Of a stretch of DNA of 64,000 nt, positions 1 to 8,458 are shown piece after piece. The notes under the pieces are model-generated. The model ran no database searches, was not told the DNA's origin, and was given only the letters and a program-made list of their open reading frames with translations. Each line of letters starts with the position of its first letter. Positions within the stretch are counted from its first letter, which is position 1. A program made the translations under genes and the position numbers. This stretch comes from an uncultured Paracoccaceae bacterium (lineage in GTDB: Bacteria; Pseudomonadota; Alphaproteobacteria; Rhodobacterales; Rhodobacteraceae). The stretch is from NCBI GenBank assembly GCA_947493145.1, contig CANLPZ010000002.1, forward strand, positions 1,015,364 through 1,079,363, in the 5' to 3' direction.

Positions 1-581
1 AGCAATGCATTGCGCCCATGCCTGACGAAGATGTCGCCGCCCTGCGAGAGGTTCCGCGCGACGAGATGATGTCGCGGATCGTGACACAGGCGAACCGAGA
101 TTTCCGCCCCGGTTTTATCGACAGCGCGTTGCCTGGTCGCGGCGCAGAGCTGGCCCCTGTCATCGGCTATGGCATCACCCAGAACCGTGATCATACGGCC
201 CCAATCATCAATCCACACGGGTTTTCGGCCGAATGGATGCGCCTGCCGGTTGGCGGCGCCGTCGGGCCGTTTTCGATTGATCAGAAGATGGTGCTGATCG
301 GACACGAAGGCCGGATGCGCATTGACTTTGTCGACGGCGACGCCAGCATTGAATTGGATGCATGGGAAACCTATTCCGTGCCCGCGAACCAGCGGATCAA
401 AATGACTGCGCTGAGCGACACGCCCGTTGAAACCTTGCTGATCGTGTCGGGTGATCAACGCAAACGCCCCGAATTTGCAACTGATGTGCTGGCCGACGCA
501 CAGGCGGCAGGCAAGGGGCTTGATGCCAGTGGTTTTGTCGCCAAAGCGAGCCTTTTGCCAGTTTACGGACGGGCAGGCTGA
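1..581 (+). CDS. Cupin-domain protein, 5'-truncated by window edge
   Basis: The reading frame is open to the left edge, so the N-terminus is missing; the first ATG inside the window (18) is probably internal. The visible 190 residues contain a beta-strand-rich, glycine-punctuated stretch (about residues 75-140 from that ATG) that looks like a C-terminal cupin barrel, without a clear metal-binding His cluster. Its stop codon overlaps the ATG of the HpaI-type aldolase by one base, so both are likely co-transcribed and may act on the same acid. The specific reaction cannot be named. The cupin assignment is moderately sure. Confidence 0.55.
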   Translation, partial: QCIAPMPDEDVAALREVPRDEMMSRIVTQANRDFRPGFIDSALPGRGAELAPVIGYGITQNRDHTAPIINPHGFSAEWMRLPVGGAVGPFSIDQKMVLIGHEGRMRIDFVDGDASIELDAWETYSVPANQRIKMTALSDTPVETLLIVSGDQRKRPEFATDVLADAQAAGKGLDASGFVAKASLLPVYGRAG

Positions 582-1369
582 TGCGCGCCAACACTGTTCG
601 AACCCGCCTCGCGGCGTCACAAATCGTCGTAAACGGTTGGTTATCGATTGGGTCGTCCTATTCAGCCGAGGGTATCGGCCATAGTGGCGTCCATTCAGTC
701 ACTGTTGATTTGCAACACGGAATGCTGGGGTTTTCCGATGCATTGGCGATGATGCAGGCCATTTCGGCCACGCCCGCAACGCCCATGGTGCGTGTGCCCG
801 ATCTGGATCCTGCGCAGATCATGCATCTTTTGGACGCTGGGGCTTATGGGATCATTTGCCCGATGATCTCAACGCCCGAGCAAACCAAAACGCTTGTCGA
901 TGCGTGCCGTTACCCCCCGCTGGGCAATCGCAGTTTTGGCCCCTCGCGCGGGTTGTTGTATGGTGGCCCTGATTACGTGGCGCAAGCGAACGAAACGGTG
1001 ATGGCGATACCAATGATTGAAACCCCCGAAGCTGTGGATCGGATCGACGAGATCCTCGATGTCGAAGGCGTTGATATGATCTATCTTGGTCCCAACGATC
1101 TGGCCTTCGCGCTTGATGGGCATGTGGACCATCCCCGACCAAAATCCGAAGCCGCGTTGCTGCGCGTTCTGAAGGCCGCGACCAAGCGTAACATCCCCGT
1201 GGGCATCTTTTGTGCCTCTGGCGCAGAGGCCCGCATGCGGATCGAACAGGGGTTCCGCCTTGTGACGCCAGGAAATGATTTTGCCCATCTCACCCGCAGT
1301 ATGAGAGAGGCCGTGCGCATCGCACTCGAAGAACCCGACACCGAGGCAACCGCGCAAAATGGCTATTGA
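581..1369 (+). CDS. HpcH/HpaI-family aldolase
   Basis: Class II, metal-dependent pyruvate aldolase of the HpcH/HpaI family, which cleaves 2-oxo-4-hydroxy acids such as 4-hydroxy-2-oxoheptanedioate. At 262 aa it has the usual family length. Recognisable blocks are VDLQHG near residue 43 (catalytic Asp/His region), the Arg in MVRVPDL, the metal-binding Glu in PMIETPEA, and YLGPNDLA. Its start overlaps the upstream cupin stop by 1 nt and its 3' end overlaps the next hydrolase gene, which indicates one operon. The natural substrate is unknown; the neighbours suggest a sugar-acid derivative. Confidence 0.85.
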   Translation: MRANTVRTRLAASQIVVNGWLSIGSSYSAEGIGHSGVHSVTVDLQHGMLGFSDALAMMQAISATPATPMVRVPDLDPAQIMHLLDAGAYGIICPMISTPEQTKTLVDACRYPPLGNRSFGPSRGLLYGGPDYVAQANETVMAIPMIETPEAVDRIDEILDVEGVDMIYLGPNDLAFALDGHVDHPRPKSEAALLRVLKAATKRNIPVGIFCASGAEARMRIEQGFRLVTPGNDFAHLTRSMREAVRIALEEPDTEATAQNGY

Positions 1370-2081
1370 AAAGGATTTATCAGACCGCCGCTGGGTGGTG
1401 GTGCCTGGAACGTTGTGCACGCCTGCGGTGTTTGATCCGTTTCTGGATGCGATGGGGGTCGCGGATGCGAACCGGCACGCCATTGAATTGGATCGCGCGG
1501 ATGTCGCCGCCTACCGTGATCTGATCGAACAGGTGACGCCTGACACCGTGGTCTGCGGTTTTTCGCTTGGCGCGATTGTGGCGGCCCATGCCGCGGATCA
1601 GATGACGCCTTTTTCCCTGATCTTGTTCGGGCTGAACCCATTTGCGGATGATCCCGAAAAAGCCGAAGGGAGAAGGGCGCTTTGCGATGATGTGCAACGT
1701 TTGGGCGGGGCTGCCGCCTTGGAGACCAGAAACCTTGATGTTTATGGGCAGACGCCCAAAGAAACACACCACCAAGTTCTGGAGATGGCCGATCAGACGC
1801 CTCATTTGATCGCCGCGCAAACCCAACTGGCGCTGACGCGTCCCGGTGCCTTGCCTGCTTTGGCACGCAGTTCCAGTTCGGTGCTCTGTCTGACTGGGGC
1901 GCTTGACGGCGCTGCCCCCCCCGGCAAGGGCCGCGCCGCGGCGGAGCAGGCGCCAAAGGGGCAGTTCTGCGCATTGCAGGGCTTAGGACATTTTGCCCTG
2001 ATCGAAGACCCACAAGCCTGCGCCAAAGCGGTGCGCGCGCTGCACACGCCACCGCATAAAGCCCCGCATGACCCCGCCTGA
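1359..2081 (+). CDS. Alpha/beta-fold hydrolase
   Basis: Serine hydrolase of the alpha/beta fold, 240 aa. The nucleophile elbow GFSLGA (about residues 67-72) and the late GLGHFALIEDP block with the catalytic His are visible. It is similar in layout to small esterases or lactonases such as 3-oxoadipate enol-lactonase. It overlaps the aldolase gene by 11 nt, so it belongs to the same transcription unit. A role in opening a lactone of the sugar acid degraded by the following otn genes is an inference. About 140 bp without a convincing gene separate it from otnK. Confidence 0.75.
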   Translation: MAIEKDLSDRRWVVVPGTLCTPAVFDPFLDAMGVADANRHAIELDRADVAAYRDLIEQVTPDTVVCGFSLGAIVAAHAADQMTPFSLILFGLNPFADDPEKAEGRRALCDDVQRLGGAAALETRNLDVYGQTPKETHHQVLEMADQTPHLIAAQTQLALTRPGALPALARSSSSVLCLTGALDGAAPPGKGRAAAEQAPKGQFCALQGLGHFALIEDPQACAKAVRALHTPPHKAPHDPA

Positions 2082-2222
2082 CCTGTCCACGCTGATGACG
2101 CGGCTGTACGGTCTGTATCCTCGGTGACGTGATCACACATCGTGATGCTGCGCCCAGAAACAGGGCGATATCGATTTTGAAACCTTCAAGACCCTTTAGG
2201 GCGACTTTAAAAAGGCACGCAT

Positions 2223-3497
2223 ATGAGCGGAACAATTCTGGGCGTAATCGCTGATGATTTTACAGGCGCAACCGACATTGCTGGGTTGCTGGCGCGCAGC
2301 GGCGTGCGGGTGTCCCTTCGGATCGGTGTGCCAGATGCTGCGCCCAACGGCACAAGCGCATTTGAGGTTATCGCCCTTAAATCCCGCACGGCTCCCGTGC
2401 AGGAGGCGATTGATGAAACACGCGCCGCGCTCGCTTGGTTGCGCGACGCTGGTGCGCATCGTTTCTTTTGGAAGTATTGCTCAACTTTCGACAGCACCGC
2501 AGAGGGCAATATCGGCCCTGTGGCCGAGGCCTTGATGGCGGACCTTGGTACGGATCAAACGATCTATTGTCCCGCATTTCCCGAAAACGGACGCTCGATT
2601 TTCATGGGGAATTTGTTTGTCGGCCAACAGCTCCTGTCTGAAAGCCCGATGAAGGATCACCCGCTGACGCCCATGCGCGACAGCAATTTGATGCGGTTGC
2701 TGCATCCTCAAGTGAGCAAACCCGTGGGTCTGATCGACCGGCTGGTTGTGGCCCAAGGCGTTGAGGCTTTGCGCGACAGCCTGTCACAACATCACGCCGA
2801 TGGAACGTCGCATGTGATCGTCGATGCAGTGGCCAATGCCGATCTTGAAACAATCGCTGCCGCCTGTCGCGACATGCCCCTGATTACCGGAGGCTCTGCC
2901 GTGGCGATGCCGCTGCCCGCGCTGTATCTGGCCGACGGGCTGTTGTCGGCGGATGCGCCGAAACAACAACTGCACGACCTTGAGCGCAAAACAATCGTCC
3001 TGTCGGGCAGTTGCTCTGCCATGACAAATGCTCAAGTGGACGCCTATATCGCGAGGGGGGCGCCGTCTTATCGGCTTGATCCGCTGGCTCTTTCGCAATC
3101 GGGGCCGCAAGCGGTGCTTGAATGGTTAACCCAGCAGGATTTGGGCGCAGCCCCACTGATCTATGCGACGGCAGACCCCGCGCAGGTCAAGGCCGCACAG
3201 GCTGAATTGGGCGCAAGTAACGTGGGTGCCCTGATCGAAGATACCTTGGCCGAATGCGCGCGTGTGGCCCGTGACGCAGGCGCCCGCCGCATTATTGTGG
3301 CCGGCGGCGAAACCTCGGGCGCGGTAACCAAGGCACTGGACGTCACCCAGCTGGATATCGCAGTCGAAATCGCGCCCGGTGTACCATGGACATATTGCAC
3401 ATCCGGCGGTACGCAGATCGCTTTAGCCCTGAAATCAGGTAATTTCGGCCGCGAAGATTTTTTCACCCTTGCCCAAAACAAACTGGACACCCCATGA
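2223..3497 (+). CDS. otnK: 3-oxo-tetronate kinase (four-carbon acid sugar kinase)
   Basis: DUF1537-family kinase that phosphorylates 3-oxo-tetronate at C4 with ATP in the breakdown of threonate or erythronate. The N-terminal ADDFTGATD signature (residues 10-18) binds the sugar acid, and the C-terminal GGETSGAV block (about residues 361-368) is the nucleotide-binding region. At 424 aa it has the family length. It is followed by otnC with a 4-nt overlap (ATGA), then otnI, the classic otn order. No threonate or erythronate dehydrogenase gene is in the window; it may lie to the left. Confidence 0.93.
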   Translation: MSGTILGVIADDFTGATDIAGLLARSGVRVSLRIGVPDAAPNGTSAFEVIALKSRTAPVQEAIDETRAALAWLRDAGAHRFFWKYCSTFDSTAEGNIGPVAEALMADLGTDQTIYCPAFPENGRSIFMGNLFVGQQLLSESPMKDHPLTPMRDSNLMRLLHPQVSKPVGLIDRLVVAQGVEALRDSLSQHHADGTSHVIVDAVANADLETIAAACRDMPLITGGSAVAMPLPALYLADGLLSADAPKQQLHDLERKTIVLSGSCSAMTNAQVDAYIARGAPSYRLDPLALSQSGPQAVLEWLTQQDLGAAPLIYATADPAQVKAAQAELGASNVGALIEDTLAECARVARDAGARRIIVAGGETSGAVTKALDVTQLDIAVEIAPGVPWTYCTSGGTQIALALKSGNFGREDFFTLAQNKLDTP

Positions 3498-4144
3498 CCC
3501 CCGAATCCCAACTGAGAGAGCAGATTTGCCTGCTTGCGAAATCTATGTTTGATCGCGGTCTGACAGGCGGCAGCACAGGAAATATTTCGGCACGCACCCC
3601 TGATGGGGGGCTGTTAGTGTCACCCACCGGCACCAGCTTTGGCCGCCTTGATCCGGGTCGGCTCAGCCGGTTTGACGTGAATGGGGTGCTGATTGGCGGC
3701 GACAATCCCACCAAGGAAATGCCGTTGCACAGCGCATTCTATGACACAAGGGCCACGGCTGGGGCGGTTGTGCATTTGCACAGCTGTCATTCGGTGGCCT
3801 TGTCGATGATGCCGGATGTGAACGAGGATGATTTCCTTCCGCGTCTGACCCCCTATGCGGTCATGAAGCTTGGGCGTGTGAAATTGTTGCCTTTCTTCCT
3901 GCCTGGTGATCCGGCGATGGGGGATGCGGTGCGGGGCCTTGCCGGAAAACGCTCAGCGGTGATGTTGGCCAATCACGGCCCCGTGGTGGCAGGCAAGGAC
4001 ATCGAATCCGCCTGTAACGCGATTGAAGAGCTTGAAGATACCGCACGACTGGCGATGATGACGCGTGGCATGTCACCGCGCGGGTTGTCGAGCACGGATG
4101 TCGAACGGTTGGTCACCACCTTTGATGTCGAGTGGGACGCATGA
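3494..4144 (+). CDS. otnC: 3-oxo-tetronate 4-phosphate decarboxylase (class II aldolase family)
   Basis: Zinc-dependent class II aldolase/adducin-family enzyme that decarboxylates 3-oxo-tetronate 4-phosphate to dihydroxyacetone phosphate. The substrate-phosphate loop GGSTGNIS (residues 24-31), the catalytic Glu in TKEMPLH, the paired zinc histidines in VHLHSCHS and the third His in LANHGPV are all present. Its 216 aa match the OtnC type. It starts inside the otnK stop codon (ATGA) and ends inside the otnI start, so the three proteins are probably translationally coupled. Confidence 0.93.
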   Translation: MTPESQLREQICLLAKSMFDRGLTGGSTGNISARTPDGGLLVSPTGTSFGRLDPGRLSRFDVNGVLIGGDNPTKEMPLHSAFYDTRATAGAVVHLHSCHSVALSMMPDVNEDDFLPRLTPYAVMKLGRVKLLPFFLPGDPAMGDAVRGLAGKRSAVMLANHGPVVAGKDIESACNAIEELEDTARLAMMTRGMSPRGLSSTDVERLVTTFDVEWDA

Positions 4145-4899
4145 GGTTTTCCGCCAACCTTGGGTTTCTCTGGACAGAGCTGCCGCTGCCCGATGCGATC
4201 CACGCGGCGAAAGCCGCAGGTTTCGATGCCGTCGAATGCCACTGGCCCTATGCCATCCCTGTGGCGGATGTGCGCCGCGCGTTGGATGACACCGGTTTAC
4301 AGATGTTGGGGTTAAACACCACGCGCGGCGACGTGTCCGCAGGTGAAAACGGGCTTGCTGCCGTGCCCGGGCGCACCAAAGAGGCCCGCGCCGCAATTGA
4401 CGACGCAATCGCCTATGCCAGTGCGATCGGTTGCAAGGCTGTGCATGTCATGGCTGGATTTTCCAGCGGTCCAGAGGCCCACAAGGCTTTTGTCGCCAAC
4501 CTTGACTACGCGTGCGAACAAGCCGCGCCGCAGGGGATCACGATTTTGATTGAACCGCTGAATCGCTATGACGCGCCGGGGTATTTCCTGACAATGACGG
4601 CGCAGGCCGTTGATCTCATCGATACGCTGCACGCGCCTAACCTCAAGCTCATGTTCGACTGTTACCATGTACAACTGGCGGAAGGCGATCTGACCCGCAA
4701 ACTGGAAAACTTGATGCCATACATCGGTCATATCCAATTTGCATCTGTGCCAGATCGTGGCCCCCCCAATACGGGAGAGGTGAACTACGGCCACATTTTT
4801 GGTGTGATTGACGCACTTGGGTATAATAAGCCCTTGGGAGCGGAATATAGGCCAACGGGGCCGACCGACAAAACGCTGTCTTGGATGCATAGATTTTGA
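4141..4899 (+). CDS. otnI: 2-oxo-tetronate isomerase (hydroxypyruvate isomerase family)
   Basis: Xylose-isomerase-like TIM-barrel enzyme that converts 2-oxo-tetronate to 3-oxo-tetronate, supplying OtnK. MRFSANLGFLWTE is the typical family N-terminus, so the ATG at 4141, which overlaps the otnC stop as ATGA, is preferred to an in-frame GTG at 4132. Metal-ligand blocks include IEPLNR with its Glu, FDCYH and the Glu near the end in LGAEYRP. At 252 aa it is of family size. It is the last gene of the otn operon; beyond it the sequence decays into an IS remnant. Confidence 0.9.
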   Translation: MRFSANLGFLWTELPLPDAIHAAKAAGFDAVECHWPYAIPVADVRRALDDTGLQMLGLNTTRGDVSAGENGLAAVPGRTKEARAAIDDAIAYASAIGCKAVHVMAGFSSGPEAHKAFVANLDYACEQAAPQGITILIEPLNRYDAPGYFLTMTAQAVDLIDTLHAPNLKLMFDCYHVQLAEGDLTRKLENLMPYIGHIQFASVPDRGPPNTGEVNYGHIFGVIDALGYNKPLGAEYRPTGPTDKTLSWMHRF

Positions 4900-5099
4900 T
4901 CCCTTAGATCGATGAATTGTCCCTTTTCTCGGTTCGATGTCCAACGCTGTCGTCCGCAACCTTCGATCACTACACGGATTGTTACGGCGTTTTTGCGCGC
5001 AACCATATATGACCGGCGCAGGCATTCGTCCTCTGTGCCGCATCGGCAGACAAGGGGTCTTTACTGCCGTTAGCCGCATCGCCGCTCCGGTATTTTGTT
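4900..5099. other. Non-coding stretch downstream of otnI
   Basis: About 200 bp with no convincing gene on either strand. It lies between the end of the otn operon and a decayed transposase. It may hold the lost 3' end of that transposase, but no conserved catalytic block (third acidic residue with HHSDRG-type context) could be read in any frame. Confidence 0.4.
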
Positions 5100-5391
5100 T
5101 CGATCGCCGTGTTATCGTCGCAACCCTATCCACGACCCGCTTTGAAAATACATCGACGACCACAGCCAAATAGAATCACCCTTCGCTGGGCCAGATGTAA
5201 CGGATGTCGCTGCCCCATATGTCGGTCGAACCCGCCGAAGAACCGTCAGCGTCCAGCAGGTTAACTGTGGATAGGTTTGGAAAGCGCCGACGATCATGGA
5301 ACCGATTGGACTGTGCGTATAATAGGTCGCTAGGGGTGGACATAAACACCTCTTTGCAGCGGAGAACGCTTTGTTCGAGAAAGCTCCGCAA
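5100..5391 (-). pseudogene. IS3-family transposase (OrfB) remnant with in-frame stop
   Basis: Read leftward from 5391, the frame gives a Trp-x-SDIRYIWPSEG block (first catalytic Asp region of IS3-family integrase cores), then a TGA at 5178-5176, then FYLAVVVDVFSKRVV (second Asp region) in the same frame. In intact family members the stop position is normally Trp, so TGG to TGA is the simplest explanation. The N-terminal half, the third catalytic Glu and the terminal repeats cannot be recognised. It lies between the otn operon and tRNA-Asn and marks an old insertion. Confidence 0.7.
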
Positions 5392-5510
5392 TCAGTAGGG
5401 CGGCACCCTTGTATGCAATTGCTTGTGCAACCAAATGCGCATACAGCGCGAAGTCCCTCGGAGGGAACGTCAGGCTTGTAGCAAAATCAACCACTTAGGG
5501 GGAAGAATGG
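5392..5510. other. Short non-coding stretch between IS remnant and tRNA-Asn
   Basis: No gene, repeat or terminator could be supported here. It adjoins the 3' end of tRNA-Asn, which is where an integrase attachment site would be expected. No second copy of the tRNA 3' end was noticed inside the window. Confidence 0.35.
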
Positions 5511-5582
5511 CTCCGACGGTAGGGATCGAACCTACGACCAATTGATTAACAGTCAACTGCTCTACCGCTGAGCTACGTCGGA
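5511..5582 (-). tRNA. tRNA-Asn (GTT)
   Basis: A complete 72-nt cloverleaf on the minus strand. The acceptor stem TCCGACG pairs with CGTCGGA, the discriminator is G, the D arm GTAGCTCAGCGGTAGAGC and T loop TTCGATC are normal, and the anticodon loop reads CTGTTAATC with anticodon GTT. The 3' CCA is not encoded. The 3' end points toward the IS remnant and the otn cluster, the usual orientation for island integration at a tRNA. Confidence 0.97.
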
Positions 5583-5651
5583 ACATGAGGTGCGATATAG
5601 CAATGGCCGATGGTGGCGGCAAGAGCATTTTTACACCTTTTTGCAGATTTT

Positions 5652-6584
5652 TTACAAAAGCTCGAATTTTCCATCAAAGGCAATGTTTCCGATGGCACGG
5701 GCTTTGTTTCTTTCAACTAAATCAATCACATGGGCCAATACGTTGCGTTCAGCCATTGGGAGCAGCGCAGGCACGACATTTGTGTAAATTGCCGCCGTGA
5801 TTTCAGTAATCCCTGAATGACCTTGGGCCATTTGGTCGATGATTTGTGCCTCGCGTTCCAGTCGGTGGGCAATCAACCAATCAAGCCGCGCGTGCGGATC
5901 ATGGATCACATCACCATGGCCCGATAGAAAAAGGTCGGCCTTTTGGTCGCGCAACGCATGGCAAGAGGCCATAAAACTGGTCAAATCGCCGTCGGGCGGG
6001 CTGACAAGCGATGTCGCCCAGCCCATCACATGGTCGCCGGTGAACCATATCCCGCCAAGATCAAGCGCGATGTGGTTCGAAAAATGCCCCGGTGTGTGAA
6101 GAACCTCGAGCGACCAACCGTCGGCGTCAATTACATCGCCTGTACTGACGGTAATGTCGGGTTTGAAATCTGTGTCGACACCTTCGCCCCCTGCGATCAA
6201 CCCGCTTGCAGCGATTTGATCCATAATTGGGCGTCGGCCTGCATAGCTGTCGCCAAAGGCATACACTTGCGCACCTGTGGCGTCGGCCAAAGGGCGGGCC
6301 AATGGCGAATGATCGATGTGGCTGTGGGTGACAATCACATGGCGGATCCGTTGATTCGGCGAAAGGGCTGCCAAAATGGCGTTCATATGATCCATATTGT
6401 CTGGCCCAGGATCAATAACGGCAATGTCGGTTGTCCCAACCAAATAGGTGTTCGTGCCGCGATAGGTCATCGGTGATGGATTCGGGCACAAAAGCCGCCG
6501 GACTTGTGGCGCAACCTGTTGCGGCACACCTGCTGGCGGATCAAAACTGTCGAGTGGGGGCAAGATGATGTCTTTCGTTACCAA
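5652..6584 (-). CDS. MBL-fold metallo-hydrolase (LACTB2-like)
   Basis: Metallo-beta-lactamase-fold hydrolase, 310 aa. The zinc-binding THSHIDH motif (His87, His89, Asp91, His92), a third-ligand HTPGH block (about residue 163), the bridging Asp in FTGDHVMGW and the final His in SGHGDVIH are intact. The C-terminal 80 residues look like the winged-helix extension of LACTB2-type enzymes, some of which cleave nucleic acids. The best start is a TTG at 6584, leaving only 23 bp to the divergent histidine kinase start. The substrate is unknown. Confidence 0.85.
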   Translation of the reverse strand: MVTKDIILPPLDSFDPPAGVPQQVAPQVRRLLCPNPSPMTYRGTNTYLVGTTDIAVIDPGPDNMDHMNAILAALSPNQRIRHVIVTHSHIDHSPLARPLADATGAQVYAFGDSYAGRRPIMDQIAASGLIAGGEGVDTDFKPDITVSTGDVIDADGWSLEVLHTPGHFSNHIALDLGGIWFTGDHVMGWATSLVSPPDGDLTSFMASCHALRDQKADLFLSGHGDVIHDPHARLDWLIAHRLEREAQIIDQMAQGHSGITEITAAIYTNVVPALLPMAERNVLAHVIDLVERNKARAIGNIAFDGKFELL

Positions 6585-6607
6585 GTCTAATGTGCTTATT
6601 TTGGCCT

Positions 6608-7924
6608 ATGTTGTTCTCATGGCTCAAGGCCTATTTACCTCGGTCGCTGTACGGGCGGGCTGCGTTGATTTTGATCCTGCCGGTTCTGACACTTCAATTG
6701 GCAGTGTCGATCGCGTTTATTCAACGCCATTATGACCGCGTCACAAAACAGATGACATCGGCCGTTTCAACAGAAATGGACTTTGTTTTTCAACATGTTA
6801 ATGACGCCGAGACGGTGTCCGAGGCGCGTCTTGCCATTGCGGATTTTGCGGCGCCTTTAGCGTTGGACATTACGATCCCCAGTGCCCCAGATGTGGCGGC
6901 AGATCGCCGGTTATGGTGGGATTTCGCGGGACCAATTGTGTTTGCCGCGCTGCGCTCAGGCGATCAAGTAATCCCCGTCATCGATTTAACAGACGAGGCA
7001 GGGGTCGTGTTGTGGACACACACAAAACACGGTGTCGCAAAAGTGAGTTTTGACCGCGACCGTGTGTCTGCATCGAATCCGCATCAGTTGCTGGTTCTTA
7101 CTGTTGTGCTTGGGTTTTTGATGACCCTGATTTCGTTTTTGTTTCTTCGCAACCAATTGCGGCCGATTAAACGGATGTCGTTTGCGGCGACGGCCTTTGG
7201 CAAGGGGCGGGTGGTTCCGTTTCGCCCAACAGGTGCGGTTGAGGTGCGCGCCGCAGGAAATGCATTCTTAGATATGCGTAATCGGATTGAACGGCACATG
7301 GAACAACGTACACGAATGTTGTCGGGGGTTAGCCATGATCTGCGCACGCCCTTAACGCGGTTGAAATTGGGGCTGTCATTAATTGATCCCGATGACGCCG
7401 CGCCGTTGCAACGTGATGTGGAAGATATGGAACATCTGCTGGATGGGTTTTTGGATTTTGCCCGTGGCGGAGCCGAAGACGAAATGGAAACCTGTGATCC
7501 GATTGCGTTGGTCGAAAGCATTGTTGCGGATGCCAAACGTGGCGGTCATCCAGTTGTCTTTGGCGATTTGGTCGGATCGGGCGCTGCCAAATTGCGGACC
7601 CGCGCAATTGTTCGCGCGGTGGAAAATTTGATTTCAAATGCAAACCAACACGCGGATAAGATTAAAGTATCGGCAGAAGTACTTGAAAAATCTGTCGTTA
7701 TCAGCGTTGAGGATAACGGAAAAGGCATTCCCGAAGCTTTGCGCGAAGAGGCCGTTAAGCCGTTTTCGCGACTGGATGCTGCCCGAAACCAAGACCGTGG
7801 ATCGGGGTTTGGTTTGGGGCTGAGCATTGTATTGGATGTCGCGCGCAGCCATGGCGGTATGCTGCGTCTGGGCGACAGCGAAACGCTTGGTGGACTGCGC
7901 GCGGATTTGGTGTTGGCACGTTAA
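6608..7924 (+). CDS. EnvZ-like sensor histidine kinase, orphan in this window
   Basis: Membrane histidine kinase, 438 aa from the ATG at 6608. Order: TM1 (about residues 14-34), a periplasmic domain of about 125 aa, TM2 (about 160-180), HAMP, HisKA with SGVSHDLRTPLTR (phospho-acceptor His), then HATPase_c with N box ENLISNANQH and G1 box VEDNGKGIP. It resembles the EnvZ/PetP-type kinases of Rhodobacterales, which normally follow an OmpR-type regulator gene. No response regulator is adjacent here; the neighbours are a divergent MBL hydrolase and a convergent membrane protein that overlaps it by 4 nt. Confidence 0.9.
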   Translation: MLFSWLKAYLPRSLYGRAALILILPVLTLQLAVSIAFIQRHYDRVTKQMTSAVSTEMDFVFQHVNDAETVSEARLAIADFAAPLALDITIPSAPDVAADRRLWWDFAGPIVFAALRSGDQVIPVIDLTDEAGVVLWTHTKHGVAKVSFDRDRVSASNPHQLLVLTVVLGFLMTLISFLFLRNQLRPIKRMSFAATAFGKGRVVPFRPTGAVEVRAAGNAFLDMRNRIERHMEQRTRMLSGVSHDLRTPLTRLKLGLSLIDPDDAAPLQRDVEDMEHLLDGFLDFARGGAEDEMETCDPIALVESIVADAKRGGHPVVFGDLVGSGAAKLRTRAIVRAVENLISNANQHADKIKVSAEVLEKSVVISVEDNGKGIPEALREEAVKPFSRLDAARNQDRGSGFGLGLSIVLDVARSHGGMLRLGDSETLGGLRADLVLAR

Positions 7925-8349
7925 GCCGTTGCCGCGGTGTTCGATTGGGACAGCGGATACAAAACCAGTCCCAAAAACACAGAATTCCCGATGACGTTCA
8001 ACGGTGCGCCAACCAAAACGGATCCGACGCTGTCCGTGATGAACCAAATCCAAATCATTTGTTTCATAGTTTTGCGTGCAAAATCTGGTGCGATATCCAA
8101 TCCTTGGTCGGCAAGCCTGTAGATGCCCCATCCAAACCCAATCATTAATCCGCCACCGATGACGGCCAACAGATTAGTGATGTCGTCGCCAAGCTGTTGT
8201 GATCCATCAAGCGGCCAAAACAGTAAATCACCGAAAAACTGCATCACGACGTTGAACGGGTAAAACGGGATCACCCACACCACAAAGGCCATTGCGATGA
8301 TAAACAGCGCTGCGGCTTTCAACCATTTCTTTTCGCTTTCGAGTGTCAT
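7921..8349 (-). CDS. Integral membrane protein of unknown function
   Basis: A 142-aa hydrophobic protein with about four predicted membrane segments (roughly residues 11-30, 35-47, 58-78 and 95-130). No catalytic motif is recognised and the family cannot be named. Its gene ends 4 nt inside the kinase gene on the other strand and diverges from the XRE regulator gene. A perfect palindrome between the two start codons suggests that the XRE protein controls it, which is an inference from position only. Confidence 0.7.
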   Translation of the reverse strand: MTLESEKKWLKAAALFIIAMAFVVWVIPFYPFNVVMQFFGDLLFWPLDGSQQLGDDITNLLAVIGGGLMIGFGWGIYRLADQGLDIAPDFARKTMKQMIWIWFITDSVGSVLVGAPLNVIGNSVFLGLVLYPLSQSNTAATA

Positions 8350-8409
8350 TTTGAACTCCTATTTTCTGTGTTCGATACGACCCTCGTGGGGAATCAATGC
8401 CAAATCAAT

Positions 8410-8422
8410 TACCTCAGAGGTA
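8410..8422. promoter_or_regulatory. Palindromic operator candidate between membrane protein and XRE gene
   Basis: TACCTCAGAGGTA is a perfect 6-1-6 inverted repeat. It lies about 60 bp upstream of the membrane protein start and 37 bp upstream of the XRE start. Size and symmetry suit a dimeric helix-turn-helix regulator, so autoregulation by the adjacent XRE protein is plausible but unproven. Confidence 0.45.
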
Positions 8423-8458
8423 GGTGACAGAGCGCAAATGATCCCTAAGGTGGGCAAC

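Noticed and set aside
2082-2222. Short frame of 19 codons starting near 2069 between the hydrolase gene and otnK
   Set aside because: It is too short, overlaps the hydrolase gene and resembles no family; probably chance or a remnant.
4312-5169. Minus-strand 285-aa frame opposite otnI
   Set aside because: Only its first 20 residues are transposase-like (part of the IS remnant); the rest is the shadow of otnI and non-coding DNA.
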